From Candidatus Dependentiae bacterium (lineage in GTDB: Bacteria > Babelota > Babeliae > Babelales > Chromulinivoraceae): 46,730 bases of DNA. The notes under the pieces are model-generated. The model worked only from the letters and a program-made list of their open reading frames with translations, had not been told where the DNA came from and did no database searches. The stretch covers positions 1-46,730 of the forward strand of contig JAPLIP010000053.1 of the NCBI GenBank assembly GCA_026389065.1. Direction: 5' to 3'. The translations under genes were made by a program, and so were the position numbers. Shown here piece after piece: positions 19,760 through 28,584 of the stretch. The stretch's first letter is position 1, and each line of letters opens with the position of its first letter.

Positions 19760-20239
19760 CTACCAAGCGTAATGTGAAAATGCGCGATTAGCTTCTGCCA
19801 TTTTATGAACATCAAGTTTCTTTTTAAATGCTCCGCCACGTTCTTCATACGCATCTAAAAGCTCACTGCCTAAGCGTAAACCCATAGACTTGTCTGAACG
19901 TTCTGCAGCAGCTTCAATAAGCCAACGCAGCGCCAATGAACGGCCACGAGCTTCTCCAACTTCACGAGGAATTTGGTAAACACTTCCACCAACTCGTCGA
20001 GAGCGAACTTCAATAAGAGGCATAATGTTGCCATAAGATTTATGAAATGCAGAAAGCGCTTTTTCTTTGCTTCCGAACTTTTGTTCTAAAACATCAAGCG
20101 CAACATAAACGATTTTGCGAGCAACATTTTTTTTACCACGCCACATAACTATGTTAATGAAGCGTTGTAACAACTCTGACTGATAAATTGGATCTACACC
20201 AACATCACGTCGTATAATATTTTTTTTCTTTCTAGGCAT
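19760..20239 (-). CDS. rpsG: Ribosomal protein S7
   Basis: The 159-residue protein contains MWRGKKNVARKIVY, EVRSRRVGGSVYQIPREV and RALRWLIEAA-like sequence, the S7 signature. S7 organises the 30S head and touches E-site tRNA. It lies 16 bases after rpsL. Confidence 0.98.
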   Translation of the reverse strand: MPRKKKNIIRRDVGVDPIYQSELLQRFINIVMWRGKKNVARKIVYVALDVLEQKFGSKEKALSAFHKSYGNIMPLIEVRSRRVGGSVYQIPREVGEARGRSLALRWLIEAAAERSDKSMGLRLGSELLDAYEERGGAFKKKLDVHKMAEANRAFSHYAW

Positions 20240-20255
20240 ACTTTAATTCCTTTGT

Positions 20256-20633
20256 TTACGCCGCTTTAGGTCTTTTTGCACCATACTTAGATCGAGATTG
20301 TTTTCTGCCTGTAACGCCAGCTGTATCAAGAGCTCCACGCACAATGTGATATTTCACACCCGGCAAATCCTTAACGCGACCACCACGAAGAAGAACCATT
20401 GAGTGTTCTTGCAGGTTGTGACCTTCTCCAGGAATGTAGGCTGTAACTTCTATTCCGTTTGACAATTTAACACGAGCAACTTTTCGAAGCGCTGAGTTTG
20501 GTTTTTTTGGGGTCGTTGTGAATACACGAGTACACACACCACGAACCTGTGGACATTGTTTCAAAGCACCGCTTTTTGTCTTGTTGACAGTCTTTTTGCG
20601 GCCGAGACGAACAAGCTGATTAATTGTAGGCAT
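20256..20633 (-). CDS. rpsL: Ribosomal protein S12
   Basis: The 125-residue protein begins [14 protein letters not shown] and contains [19 protein letters not shown] and [13 protein letters not shown]. The lysines at the positions linked to streptomycin resistance in other bacteria look wild type. S12 controls decoding fidelity. This is the first gene of the super-operon, with an AAGG ribosome binding site close to the ATG and a leader of about 110 bases from the promoter at 20753-20780. Confidence 0.98.
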   Translation of the reverse strand: MPTINQLVRLGRKKTVNKTKSGALKQCPQVRGVCTRVFTTTPKKPNSALRKVARVKLSNGIEVTAYIPGEGHNLQEHSMVLLRGGRVKDLPGVKYHIVRGALDTAGVTGRKQSRSKYGAKRPKAA

Positions 20634-20752
20634 ATAAGAACCTTATTATAACAAAGTAGAGTTATAGTCGCTATCTAGATTACGTATCGCTCAAAGCTGA
20701 CTGGACTTATCATTAATAATATGACGCACAGATAAACTTTTTGCATATTTTA

Positions 20753-20780
20753 ATTATAGACTCTTTGCAACTTTTTTCAA
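20753..20780 (-). promoter_or_regulatory. Promoter of the str-S10-spc-alpha super-operon
   Basis: Read on the minus strand it is TTGAAA, a 16-base spacer, then TATAAT, a near-consensus sigma-70 promoter. Transcription would start near 20746, giving a leader of about 113 bases before rpsL. It is the best-matching promoter in the window, as expected for translation genes. Confidence 0.75.
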
Positions 20781-20857
20781 GAAAATTAAAAAATCCCCTT
20801 CAGGATAAGCATCGTCCAACATTTTGGCGTAGACTTGTGCAAAGCAACATGCTAGCT

Positions 20858-20866
20858 TGGTACAAT
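20858..20866 (+). promoter_or_regulatory. Extended -10 promoter element before rseP
   Basis: The sequence TGGTACAAT fits an extended -10 (TGn plus TACAAT). A possible -35 (TTGTGC at 20835-20840) has a 20-base spacer, which is too long. The start would be near 20873, about 50 bases before the rseP ATG. Confidence 0.45.
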
Positions 20867-20922
20867 GTAATTTTATATTACTTTTCTTTTTTAAAATACT
20901 TCTTTTTTAGCATAGGGTCCTT

Positions 20923-22005
20923 ATGATAGAATCAATTTTGCATCAATTTTCATCAATAATTTTAAGCCTTATTGGAATCTCTTTTATAATAGTGTTTCAT
21001 GAATTTGGACACTATGTTTTTTGTAAGCTATTTAATGTCTATACCCCAACCTTTTCTATTGGAATTGGCAAAATTCTATACTCGAAAAAAATAGGCGATA
21101 CTGACTTTTGTATATCAGCTGGGCCAATTGGAGGATACGTTGAAGTTGCATCAGAAAGCGGCATCAACGGATCATTAGGTTTTAATCAAATCCCATACTA
21201 CCAAAAAGTGCTTATGATGCTTGGCGGGATCATGTTTAACTTTATTCTTGCATACCTGCTATTTGTAGTGTTGTTTTTTACTGGAATGCCTGATTCAGGG
21301 CAAGCGCCATACGAAACGAACACAACTGTAATCGCCAAGGTTCAAGAAAACTCTATAAACCTCAGCAACATTCATCCAAATGACCAATTAATATCAGTAG
21401 ACAATCAAAATATAAACAATGACTTAACTATTGCTAGAAAAATCATTTCTAGCTACAAACCAATTGACGCAACAGCCTTTCCCGCAACTATACCTGCAGC
21501 TGTTAACAGATCTGGAGAAATCATACATATAGACCTTGCCCTAAAAGGACCACTACTGAGTAATTTCATTTCAAAGCAACTAGAAGTCTCTTTTGAGCCA
21601 AAGCCATCGCTATCACTCTCAAAATCTATCCAACAAGCTTATATAGCTACAAACTTTTACCTGGGCGCAATAATAAACGGCCTAAAAGACATGGCTTCAT
21701 CTAGAAACACAAATGGACTAATCGGGCCACTAAAAGCAGTTATGATTGGTAGCAAAAGCTCGCAAAAAGGATTTAAATCTCTTCTGTTCTTTTTAGCACT
21801 CATAAGCATAAATCTAGGCTTTATGAACCTACTCCCTCTGCCTATTTTTGATGGCGGTCAATTTGTGATCTTTACCATTGAAGCAATCACCAGAAAAGAG
21901 CTTTCAGAAAAAGTGAGACATGCTGTTGGCATATGTTCATGGGCACTTGCAATTGGCCTTCTTGTTGTTTTCACCGTTCGTGACCTATACTCACTGATTT
22001 TTTAA
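20923..22005 (+). CDS. rseP: Site-2 protease family intramembrane metalloprotease RseP
   Basis: The 360-residue membrane protein has the zinc site H26-E-F-G-H30 in the first transmembrane segment and the third ligand motif LLPLPIFDGGQFV near the C-terminus. A single PDZ-like region lies between them (about 125-200), and there are about four membrane segments. Family members cut transmembrane anti-sigma factors and leftover signal peptides. With one PDZ domain and this length it matches the common bacterial RIP protease. It is transcribed away from rpsL and ends at a bidirectional terminator shared with rplM. The substrate cannot be read from the sequence. Confidence 0.93.
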   Translation: MIESILHQFSSIILSLIGISFIIVFHEFGHYVFCKLFNVYTPTFSIGIGKILYSKKIGDTDFCISAGPIGGYVEVASESGINGSLGFNQIPYYQKVLMMLGGIMFNFILAYLLFVVLFFTGMPDSGQAPYETNTTVIAKVQENSINLSNIHPNDQLISVDNQNINNDLTIARKIISSYKPIDATAFPATIPAAVNRSGEIIHIDLALKGPLLSNFISKQLEVSFEPKPSLSLSKSIQQAYIATNFYLGAIINGLKDMASSRNTNGLIGPLKAVMIGSKSSQKGFKSLLFFLALISINLGFMNLLPLPIFDGGQFVIFTIEAITRKELSEKVRHAVGICSWALAIGLLVVFTVRDLYSLIF

Positions 22006-22045
22006 AGAACTATTAAATTTAACTTTTATTAAAAATTCGTAATAA

Positions 22046-22074
22046 AAAAGCCCCTTGTTTTCCAAGGGGCTTTT
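22046..22074. terminator. Bidirectional intrinsic terminator between rseP and rplM
   Basis: A perfect 12-bp stem (AAAAGCCCCTTG paired with CAAGGGGCTTTT) encloses a five-base loop and is flanked by A/T runs on both sides. It lies 40 bases after the rseP stop and 32 after the convergent rplM stop, so it can serve both. Confidence 0.9.
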
Positions 22075-22106
22075 AATTTTTAACTATTTATAAGAAATTT
22101 TAATTC

Positions 22107-22547
22107 TTATACGGTTGCTGCAAATTGAGCTTTATGAGGATGCTCAGCTTGCGGATAAACTTTTAATTTCTTAAAAATTTGACGGCTTAATGGATTTTTT
22201 GAGTGAGATGGAAGCATTCTTTTAACAGCAAGCTCTATAACTTTTGCTGGATTTTTTGCCATCATTTCACGAGCTGTTTTGCTTTTTTGACCGCCTTGGT
22301 AACCGCTGTATGTAAGATATACTTTACCGTCAAGCTTATTACCTGTAAGCACTATGTGAGCTGCATTGATTATAACAACATAGTCACCGCAATCTGTATG
22401 CGCTGTATATTCTGGTTGGTCTTTGCCGCGCAAAATGTCTGAAACTTCTGTAGCCAAACGGCCTAATACTTTTCCTTTTGCATCGATTAAACGCCATTGA
22501 GGGTTTGAATCTTCTTTTCTAAGGAAAAATGCTTTGTTCATATCCAT
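22107..22547 (-). CDS. rplM: Ribosomal protein L13
   Basis: The 146-residue protein contains WRLIDAKGKVLGRLATEVSDILRGK, GDYVVIINA and AVKRMLPSHSKNPLSRQIFKKLKVY, all L13 signatures. In most bacteria rplM is followed directly by rpsI (S9). Here the unit stops at the terminator with rseP and no rpsI is present. The ATG follows a leader of about 75 bases from the promoter at 22629-22657. Confidence 0.97.
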   Translation of the reverse strand: MDMNKAFFLRKEDSNPQWRLIDAKGKVLGRLATEVSDILRGKDQPEYTAHTDCGDYVVIINAAHIVLTGNKLDGKVYLTYSGYQGGQKSKTAREMMAKNPAKVIELAVKRMLPSHSKNPLSRQIFKKLKVYPQAEHPHKAQFAATV

Positions 22548-22628
22548 CGTAAAACCTTACTTGATGATTATTTTAAATAAATTTTTGCGTAATTTTATAT
22601 CTTAAGAAAACGTAAAATGATTAATTAC

Positions 22629-22657
22629 AGGGTACCTTAAAACGCTATCAAGGTCAA
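22629..22657 (-). promoter_or_regulatory. Promoter of rplM
   Basis: On the minus strand it is TTGACC, 17 bases, then TACCCT. The spacer ends in TTTAAGG, exactly as in the rplS promoter at 32464-32492, which has the same geometry. An overlapping alternative is TTGATA with TAATTA. Confidence 0.55.
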
Positions 22658-22689
22658 CTTGAAAACGAATTCTTGCGCAATATCAATAC

Positions 22690-24024
22690 TTATTTTCCAA
22701 ATCGCTGCTTTACCATCTGCTCAATTTCAGACACCGTCTTTGGAATTTCTTCACTTAAGCAAACAGGTTCGCTGTCTTTAACAACCCAATAATTATCTTC
22801 AATTCTAATACCAATCGATTGATCAGGAATATAAATACCTGGCTCAACCGTTATAACATCACCATCTTGCAACGGCTCAGCCCTGGAACCAACATCGTGA
22901 ACATCAAGCCCCAAATAATGCCCAATTCCATGAATAAAATATTGATCATATCCCTTTTGCTTTAAAAAATTCATAGCGATGTGCTGCAACGAAGCTTCTT
23001 GTTCTTGCGGATTACAAATCCACATCCCTGGGCGAATCTTTTCAACTACTCGCTGCTGAGTCTCTAGAACGATTTCATATATAGCCCTCTGGCGCTTATC
23101 AAACTTTCCAGAAACAGGAAAGACTCTTGTAATGTCTGCGCAATAATGATTATACATAGCGCCTGCATCAATCAAAACAAGATCGCCTTTTTGAAGAGTT
23201 GATTTATTGGTATTATAATGCAAAACAGTAGCCATTTTACCACCAGCAACAATTGCTGGATAAGCCTTGCGTGAATGATTTTCAGTAAATATATATTCCA
23301 TCGCCGCTTGAACTTGTGCCTCTGATGACCCAGGCTCAATCACATGCGAAGCAGCTTGAAAAGCCGCATTTGTAATTTCAACTGCTTGATACAGATTTTC
23401 TATCTCAGAAATATCTTTTTTCCGTCTAAGCTTTGCAACTAAAGGCGAAATATCAATTATCTGCAAATGCAATCCGGGAACAAACAAGCTTAATCGGTCA
23501 ATAATCATTTTAACCGATGCGCTTAATTTACCATGCGCAGGATATAGCGTAAAAATAGTTTTTTTAGCTGCAACCATTTCACGAAACAGCTCAATAATGT
23601 TTTTATAGTCATCAGGTGAAAAATACGGATCAACGCTGTAGCCAGCAATCCGACCTCCAAGTGGCTTTAATTGATCTATCCCAAAGCTTGATATTGTTTG
23701 ATTGCTGATCTCATCAATACTATGTACCCATTTTGCGCGAAAATCGCCAAAGTCTGGCATGTACAAACTAGTTCCATTATAAATATCAAAAGAAAGAACC
23801 GCCGCAGGCTCAGACAGACCAGAAAAATAATAAAAATTACTTTCTTGTAAAAAAGTATCACAATCCCCTTCAAAAGGAGCAAACAAAAAGACTGATCCTT
23901 CTTTTTCTGGATACTCTTGAGCTATAAGCTCTAATAATTTTTTACTACGCAATCTAAACTTTTCAGATTTATCTTGGCTGCTTGCATCAGCCATAATTTT
24001 GACCATATCTCCAAACATATCCAA
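22690..24024 (-). CDS. pepP: Xaa-Pro aminopeptidase (M24B)
   Basis: The 444-residue enzyme cleaves the N-terminal residue before proline. The N-terminal half is the creatinase-like domain. The C-terminal pita-bread domain shows LIDAGAMYNHYCADITRVFP (both aspartates), HGIGHYLGLDVHDVG, ITVEPGIYI and GIRIEDNYWV, supplying all metal ligands. No signal peptide is seen, so it acts in the cytoplasm. It is the last gene of the yidC-recR-pepP unit, 38 bases after recR. The first residues (MDMFGDMVKI) give several possible ATG starts close together. Confidence 0.93.
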   Translation of the reverse strand: MDMFGDMVKIMADASSQDKSEKFRLRSKKLLELIAQEYPEKEGSVFLFAPFEGDCDTFLQESNFYYFSGLSEPAAVLSFDIYNGTSLYMPDFGDFRAKWVHSIDEISNQTISSFGIDQLKPLGGRIAGYSVDPYFSPDDYKNIIELFREMVAAKKTIFTLYPAHGKLSASVKMIIDRLSLFVPGLHLQIIDISPLVAKLRRKKDISEIENLYQAVEITNAAFQAASHVIEPGSSEAQVQAAMEYIFTENHSRKAYPAIVAGGKMATVLHYNTNKSTLQKGDLVLIDAGAMYNHYCADITRVFPVSGKFDKRQRAIYEIVLETQQRVVEKIRPGMWICNPQEQEASLQHIAMNFLKQKGYDQYFIHGIGHYLGLDVHDVGSRAEPLQDGDVITVEPGIYIPDQSIGIRIEDNYWVVKDSEPVCLSEEIPKTVSEIEQMVKQRFGK

Positions 24025-24062
24025 CCCTTAACTATTTGTTTAAGTTTTATTTTTTTTAACTA

Positions 24063-24662
24063 TTAAAAAGGCTTACGATCAGTTAATGCTTTTCCAACCG
24101 TAAGCTGATCTACGAACTCTAAATTTGAACCAATAGGAATTCCTTTGGCAAGACAAGAAATTTTGACCGGATTGCCATGCAGCTTGCGAGCAATAAATGC
24201 CACAGTTGCCTCACCCTCTGGTGTTTGATTCATTGCAAACACAAGTTCTTTTACGCGACCATCTACCCGACAAATCAACTCTTCGATATGAAGATCTTTC
24301 GGCCCAATACCCTCAAGAGGAGAAATAACCCCACCAAGGACATGGTAAAGCCCTCTAAATGTCTCTGTACGCTCAATCACCAAAAGTTCATGCCATGTTT
24401 CCACCACACAAATTATTGAAGAGTCTCTGCTTTTATCAAAACAAAAAGAGCACTGCTCATTTTTTTCTTGCCAAACAAAGCAAATTTCGCAAAGTACTAT
24501 TTTTGCCTTTGCCTCTTGAAGAGCCCTACAAAATTGATTAATCCGCTCATCATCAAGAGTTAAAAAGTAGGACGTCACTCTGTACATATTTTTTGACGCA
24601 AGAAAAGGCACCTGTTGCAGGTGCCTCATCAATTTTTTTATTGTTGGTAATTTGTCAATCAC
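24063..24662 (-). CDS. recR: Recombination protein RecR
   Basis: The 199-residue protein has a helix-hairpin region at the N-terminus, a four-cysteine zinc finger (CEIC...CSFC), a TOPRIM domain (ICVVETWHELLVIE, YHVLGGVISPLEGIGP) and the C-terminal LEFVDQLTVGKAL. RecR loads RecA at gaps together with RecO and sometimes RecF. The usual partner dnaX is not adjacent; instead recR lies between yidC (18 bases upstream) and pepP. Confidence 0.96.
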   Translation of the reverse strand: MIDKLPTIKKLMRHLQQVPFLASKNMYRVTSYFLTLDDERINQFCRALQEAKAKIVLCEICFVWQEKNEQCSFCFDKSRDSSIICVVETWHELLVIERTETFRGLYHVLGGVISPLEGIGPKDLHIEELICRVDGRVKELVFAMNQTPEGEATVAFIARKLHGNPVKISCLAKGIPIGSNLEFVDQLTVGKALTDRKPF

Positions 24663-24680
24663 AGCTCTCCTTAAATATAA

Positions 24681-26423
24681 CTACGCAAACCTTTTAGACA
24701 AAGAACCAATGCTTCGAATCACATAGCTTTGCACAACACCAAAAATAGTATTTAAAGCTATATAAAGAGCTAATCCTGAAGCGAGATACGAAGTAAACGC
24801 ACTTACCAAAAGACCAAATCCAAATTTAGATGCCAACTGCCTTGGTCCTTGGTTTACAGCAGGAGTTAATATCATTCCAATAAACATCAAGCCAGATAAA
24901 ATATAATATGGGTCTGCCGCAGAAAGATCAGGTATCCATAGAAAAGATGCGCCATGAAGCTCTATGGAACTTGTTAAAACCTTATTTAAAGCAATAAAAA
25001 CAGGGATATTAAGAAGCATAGGCAAACAACCAGAAAGCATCGGCATGCCATGTTTTTGTAAAAGCTCTGCGGTTGCTTGATCCAATCCAGCTTTATCATT
25101 TTTAAACTTTTGCTGAAGATATGCTCTCTTTTTTTCAAATTCAGCTTGTTGTTTTAAGCTTTTTTCACCTTTTAAGGTAAATGGCAAAAGAAGGAGCTTT
25201 AACAATATCGCAAGCAAGATAATTGCTATCCCATAACTTCCACACTCTTTTTTTAGAAAAACAAGCAAGCTAAAGAGCGGCTTTGAAATTGGATTTAACC
25301 ATCCATACTCAACCAGCCCAGATAGGCTAGAATCAACCGATTTCATACAAACTGCTGTTTTTGGCCCCATATAAAACGACCATGAAAGCTCAGAATCTTT
25401 AGTTAACACTTTAGACTCTAAAATAGCTTGATACTTTTTATCACCTAATTTTTTAAAATATGCACGAATTATTGCATCTGGTGAGCTTGAAAAGCAAACT
25501 TGAGATAAAAACTTTTGAGAGAATCCAAAGGCTTTTGGCTCAAACCAAAATTGCTTAAATACATCAGATTTATCAAGTGAAACGGTTTGCAAGGAAATCT
25601 TTTCACTGCTTGTAGGAGAATTAACGATCCCTTTAAATTCATCCACCAAAAGAGGCATGTAGAAAAACAATCTAACCTGATCACCATCAATAGATTTTGA
25701 TCTTCCTTCAAATGATACTTTTACATCAATTTGATATGTGTTTTTATGCACCACAAATGTTTTAAGGATTGTTCCATGATTATGACGAGCTACATATTCA
25801 ACAGCAACAGCTTCCAAATCGCACAGATCATACTTTTTGACAAAATCATATTTCATCGGAGTTTGTCCACTCAGGCCAATTAGAAAACAGTCAGAATGCT
25901 CAGGAAGCATAACTACTTGCTTGCTATCATCTTGCCATGCAAACTCCATAGACTCGAGCACAGCACCATGAGAAGAGAAACGATATGTGCCAAGCTGCGT
26001 TTTAACCTCTGTCATCACAGGCTCACAGCACTCATCTTGAACAAAATCAATATCAATGTTTAAAGGCTTTTGAATTTTTTCCATCTCTGGCGCAGAAAAA
26101 GTTTGCCCAGACGTAAGAGTTATCTTTGGAGCTTGCGTAATCGACTCTGTCGATGTTTGAGCTGGCACGCCAATGAGAAAATATCGCAAAATCATAATGT
26201 ATAAAATAAATCCAAAAATCGTACTAAAAATTCTTGTCAAAGAAGGCCATTGATTTTCGCGATTTTTAAAAACATATGTATTAAAAAAAGCATTGAAAAC
26301 AAAGAACATAACGGTGTACATTACTGCCTGATAAGCAATATCTATAAAACCATTAAACAAAACTCCGTCAAAAAAATGAGTAACCGAAAACAATGCTTGA
26401 TGCATTACTTCTGCAAAATTCAT
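24681..26423 (-). CDS. yidC: Membrane protein insertase YidC
   Basis: I place the start at the ATG at 26423 (MNFAEVMHQ), giving 580 residues. An AAGG lies eight bases ahead and a good promoter lies just upstream. The longer frame to 26696 would run through that promoter and over the divergent MerR gene. The protein has an N-terminal membrane segment, a large periplasmic domain (roughly 110-370) typical of Gram-negative YidC, and a C-terminal insertase core. The core includes YGIAIILLAILLKLLLLPFT, the MPMLSGCLPMLLNIPVFIALNKVL stretch in adjacent pieces, and three further helices. It inserts and folds inner-membrane proteins with or without SecYEG. The usual neighbours rpmH and rnpA are absent. 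Confidence 0.95.
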   Translation of the reverse strand: MNFAEVMHQALFSVTHFFDGVLFNGFIDIAYQAVMYTVMFFVFNAFFNTYVFKNRENQWPSLTRIFSTIFGFILYIMILRYFLIGVPAQTSTESITQAPKITLTSGQTFSAPEMEKIQKPLNIDIDFVQDECCEPVMTEVKTQLGTYRFSSHGAVLESMEFAWQDDSKQVVMLPEHSDCFLIGLSGQTPMKYDFVKKYDLCDLEAVAVEYVARHNHGTILKTFVVHKNTYQIDVKVSFEGRSKSIDGDQVRLFFYMPLLVDEFKGIVNSPTSSEKISLQTVSLDKSDVFKQFWFEPKAFGFSQKFLSQVCFSSSPDAIIRAYFKKLGDKKYQAILESKVLTKDSELSWSFYMGPKTAVCMKSVDSSLSGLVEYGWLNPISKPLFSLLVFLKKECGSYGIAIILLAILLKLLLLPFTLKGEKSLKQQAEFEKKRAYLQQKFKNDKAGLDQATAELLQKHGMPMLSGCLPMLLNIPVFIALNKVLTSSIELHGASFLWIPDLSAADPYYILSGLMFIGMILTPAVNQGPRQLASKFGFGLLVSAFTSYLASGLALYIALNTIFGVVQSYVIRSIGSLSKRFA

Positions 26424-26440
26424 AGACAATACCTTATAAA

Positions 26441-26469
26441 AGTGTAAAAAAAAGAATATTCGATGGCAA
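26441..26469 (-). promoter_or_regulatory. Promoter of yidC-recR-pepP
   Basis: On the minus strand it is TTGCCA, a 17-base spacer and TACACT. The start would be near 26434, leaving a very short leader before the ATG at 26423. It argues against the longer yidC reading frame. Confidence 0.6.
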
Positions 26470-26543
26470 ACTATTGAAATGAGTTTAACAAAGATCAGAT
26501 GATTAAGCCAGAAAATTAAAGGGTTAAAAAAAGGAGCTATTTT

Positions 26544-26894
26544 ATGAAAATGTCCAAACGACAGTATCGAATTGGTGAGCTGGCAAAATCTCTTAATATT
26601 GAAAAGTTTGTTATCAGGTTCTGGGAAAAAGAACTTGAAATCAAACCACAAAGATCTCAAGGCGGGCAAAGGTTTTACCAAGAAAAAGACCTTCAAACAT
26701 TTTTAGCGGTAAAAGATCTTTTATACCACAAAAAATACACTCTTGCTGGAGCAAAAAAAGAATTATCTAACATGAAAAAAACACGCTCTGTTATTCCTAC
26801 GCAAACAGTGAAAGAAAGCCAAGAGCCTTGTACATGCAAAGAACAGCTAAACGTGCTCAAAGCTGAACTCTTAAAAATTAAACAAGCTCTTTAG
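26544..26894 (+). CDS. MerR-family transcriptional regulator
   Basis: The 116-residue protein starts with a MerR-type winged helix-turn-helix: YRIGELAKSLNIEKFVIRFWEKE, then GGQRFYQEKDLQTFLAVKDLL (about 7-60). A short helix follows, and a C-terminal region has a CTCKEQ pair of cysteines and a final Leu/Lys helix that could dimerise. It has no long effector-binding domain. The ribosome binding site AAGGAG precedes the ATG well. It is divergent from yidC and upstream of murC, so it could control either; the target is unknown. Confidence 0.85.
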   Translation: MKMSKRQYRIGELAKSLNIEKFVIRFWEKELEIKPQRSQGGQRFYQEKDLQTFLAVKDLLYHKKYTLAGAKKELSNMKKTRSVIPTQTVKESQEPCTCKEQLNVLKAELLKIKQAL

Positions 26895-26919
26895 ATTTTC
26901 TCCACTTTTTGCCTAAGCC

Positions 26920-26928
26920 TGGTAGAAT
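26920..26928 (+). promoter_or_regulatory. Extended -10 promoter element before murC
   Basis: TGGTAGAAT matches an extended -10 element and lies about 48 bases before the murC ATG. No good -35 hexamer is visible at the proper distance. It resembles the rseP element TGGTACAAT. Confidence 0.4.
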
Positions 26929-26975
26929 ATCTCCATGAACTAACTACAAAGAACTGTAAAGGCACGAAATATTTT

Positions 26976-28388
26976 ATGTATAACAAAAACATGCATATTC
27001 ATTTCATGGGCATTGGCGGCATTGGCATGAGCGGCATTGCAAAAATATTGATCTTACAAGGCTACCGCGTCTCAGGATGCGATAGCCTTGTGGACCAAGA
27101 AACGATAAAAGATTTAATCAAACTTGGCTGCACAATTGCTCCTCACCACAAACATGATATCTGCCTTGACAGCAGCATTGACACATTGGTTTACAGTACC
27201 GATGTTTTAAAAACAAATTATGGAACTATACCTTTTGAGATGCAAAAGGCTAAAGATCGAAACATTCCTGTTATTTTACGAGCAACAATGCTCGCAGAAA
27301 TAATGAGACCAAAGCACTCAATTGCGATTGCCGGATCACACGGAAAAACAACAACCTCATCACTTTTATCTCACCTTTTATTATATGCAAAGCTAGATCC
27401 TACAATTATTGTTGGTGGATACATCCACTCTATTAAAAGCAACGCGCGCCATGGAAAAAGCGATCTGCTCGTTGCTGAGGCTGATGAAAGCGACCGATCT
27501 TTTTTGCAACTACCCAAAACATTCTCAATTGTGACCAACATCAATCGCGAACACCTAGATGTTTACAAGGACCTTGAAGACATCAAACAAACATTTCTTC
27601 AGTTTTTAAAACAAATTCCTTTTTATGGAAAAAACGTTATTTGCCTTGACGATCCAGGAATACAAAGCATTATCCCAGAGATTACAACCCCATACATTAC
27701 CTATGGACAACACAAAAATGCTGATATGCAGATTCAAAACATTAAGCTTTTAGACGACCAATCAACATTTGACCTGTTCGACTCTCTTCAAAATAAACAC
27801 ATAGGAACTGTTTCTATATCTTTGCCAGGGATTCACAATGTTTTAAACGCAACATCCGTAGTCGTCATCGGGCAGATCTTAAAAATACCACTTGGGACGC
27901 TCCAGGATGCGCTCAGTTCGTTTACTGGGGTTGATCGCAGGTTTACCTACAAAGGAGTGGCTCGCGAGAGCAAGGCGTTAATTTTTGATGATTATGGACA
28001 CCATCCGACTGAGATCTATCACACACTTCAAGTTGCTCGAAAAAAAGCTAAAAATCGCTTAGTCTTGATTTTTCAACCGCAACGATTTACCAGAACAAAG
28101 CACCTCTGGAATGAGTTTGTAGAACTTTTTTCAACAAGCAATATCGACCAATTAATAATTACCGATATTTATCCAGCAAGCGAACAGCCGATTGCTGACA
28201 TTTCAAGCCAGAAACTGGTTGAAGCAATTAAATTAAAAAATCCAAACGCTGCTGTTTTTTATTATCCACTTGAAGACGATGGTCAAGAAATAATAAATCA
28301 CCTAAAAAACTACCTAAAAAAAGAAGATCTAGTGCTGCTTCAAGGCGCTGGAAAAGTAAACAAATTAACTAAAGCTCTTTTATCCTAG
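26976..28388 (+). CDS. murC: UDP-N-acetylmuramate--L-alanine ligase
   Basis: The 470-residue enzyme adds L-alanine to UDP-MurNAc, the first amino acid step of peptidoglycan stem synthesis. The N-terminal nucleotide fold has GIGGIGMSG (12-20), the ATP loop is GSHGKTTT (120-127), and EADESDRSFL and the C-terminal ligase domain with DDYGHHPTEI are present. Length is normal. The other mur genes are not adjacent, so it stands alone behind its own promoter. No strong ribosome binding site is seen; a second ATG at 26991 (MHIHFMGIGG) is an alternative start. Confidence 0.95.
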   Translation: MYNKNMHIHFMGIGGIGMSGIAKILILQGYRVSGCDSLVDQETIKDLIKLGCTIAPHHKHDICLDSSIDTLVYSTDVLKTNYGTIPFEMQKAKDRNIPVILRATMLAEIMRPKHSIAIAGSHGKTTTSSLLSHLLLYAKLDPTIIVGGYIHSIKSNARHGKSDLLVAEADESDRSFLQLPKTFSIVTNINREHLDVYKDLEDIKQTFLQFLKQIPFYGKNVICLDDPGIQSIIPEITTPYITYGQHKNADMQIQNIKLLDDQSTFDLFDSLQNKHIGTVSISLPGIHNVLNATSVVVIGQILKIPLGTLQDALSSFTGVDRRFTYKGVARESKALIFDDYGHHPTEIYHTLQVARKKAKNRLVLIFQPQRFTRTKHLWNEFVELFSTSNIDQLIITDIYPASEQPIADISSQKLVEAIKLKNPNAAVFYYPLEDDGQEIINHLKNYLKKEDLVLLQGAGKVNKLTKALLS

Positions 28389-28423
28389 AAAAATAGTCGT
28401 TTTTAACAAAAAAGACTATTTCT
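28389..28423 (+). terminator. Probable terminator after murC
   Basis: An 8-bp stem (AAATAGTC with GACTATTT) directly follows the murC stop, with T-rich and A-rich arms in the loop and a T-rich stretch after. It is weaker than the other terminators in the window. Confidence 0.45.
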
Positions 28424-28584
28424 TACGACTTTTTATCAAAAAGGCTCAACGTCAATATGAGCATCCAATCAAAAAGCCCAAAGACAAATCGTTTTAATTC
28501 TTAAAATTGTTGACTTTGGCAGACCGTTTTTGTCATTCTGTAGGCATAATATTGCAAAACAAAAATGGGAAATGGAGGTTTTTC

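Larger units (their letters stand above)
20634..20922. other. Divergent intergenic region between rpsL and rseP
   Basis: These 289 bases separate two divergent transcription units. They contain the minus-strand promoter for the ribosomal super-operon, a plus-strand extended -10 element for rseP, and a leader of about 110 bases before rpsL. The remaining sequence is AT-rich. I see no convincing gene, riboswitch or tRNA; a 61-codon plus-strand frame here has no ribosome binding site or protein-like composition. Confidence 0.7.

Noticed and set aside
20741-20926. Plus-strand frame of 61 codons before rseP
   Set aside because: It has no ribosome binding site, spans the promoters and overlaps the rseP start; it is best seen as noncoding.
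26424-26696. N-terminal extension of the yidC reading frame
   Set aside because: It runs through a well-formed promoter and across the start of the divergent MerR gene, and its sequence does not look like a YidC N-terminus.
28511-28552. Sigma-54-like or sigma-70 promoter before the exported-protein cassette
   Set aside because: TTGGCAG and TTTTTG are not at the spacing needed for sigma-54, and no -35/-10 pair with proper spacing fits TTGACT. A promoter must exist here, but I cannot place it.
28507-28584. Upstream extension of the Gly/His-rich exported gene
   Set aside because: The GGAGG and the signal peptide both point to the ATG at 28585; the extension would hide the signal peptide.
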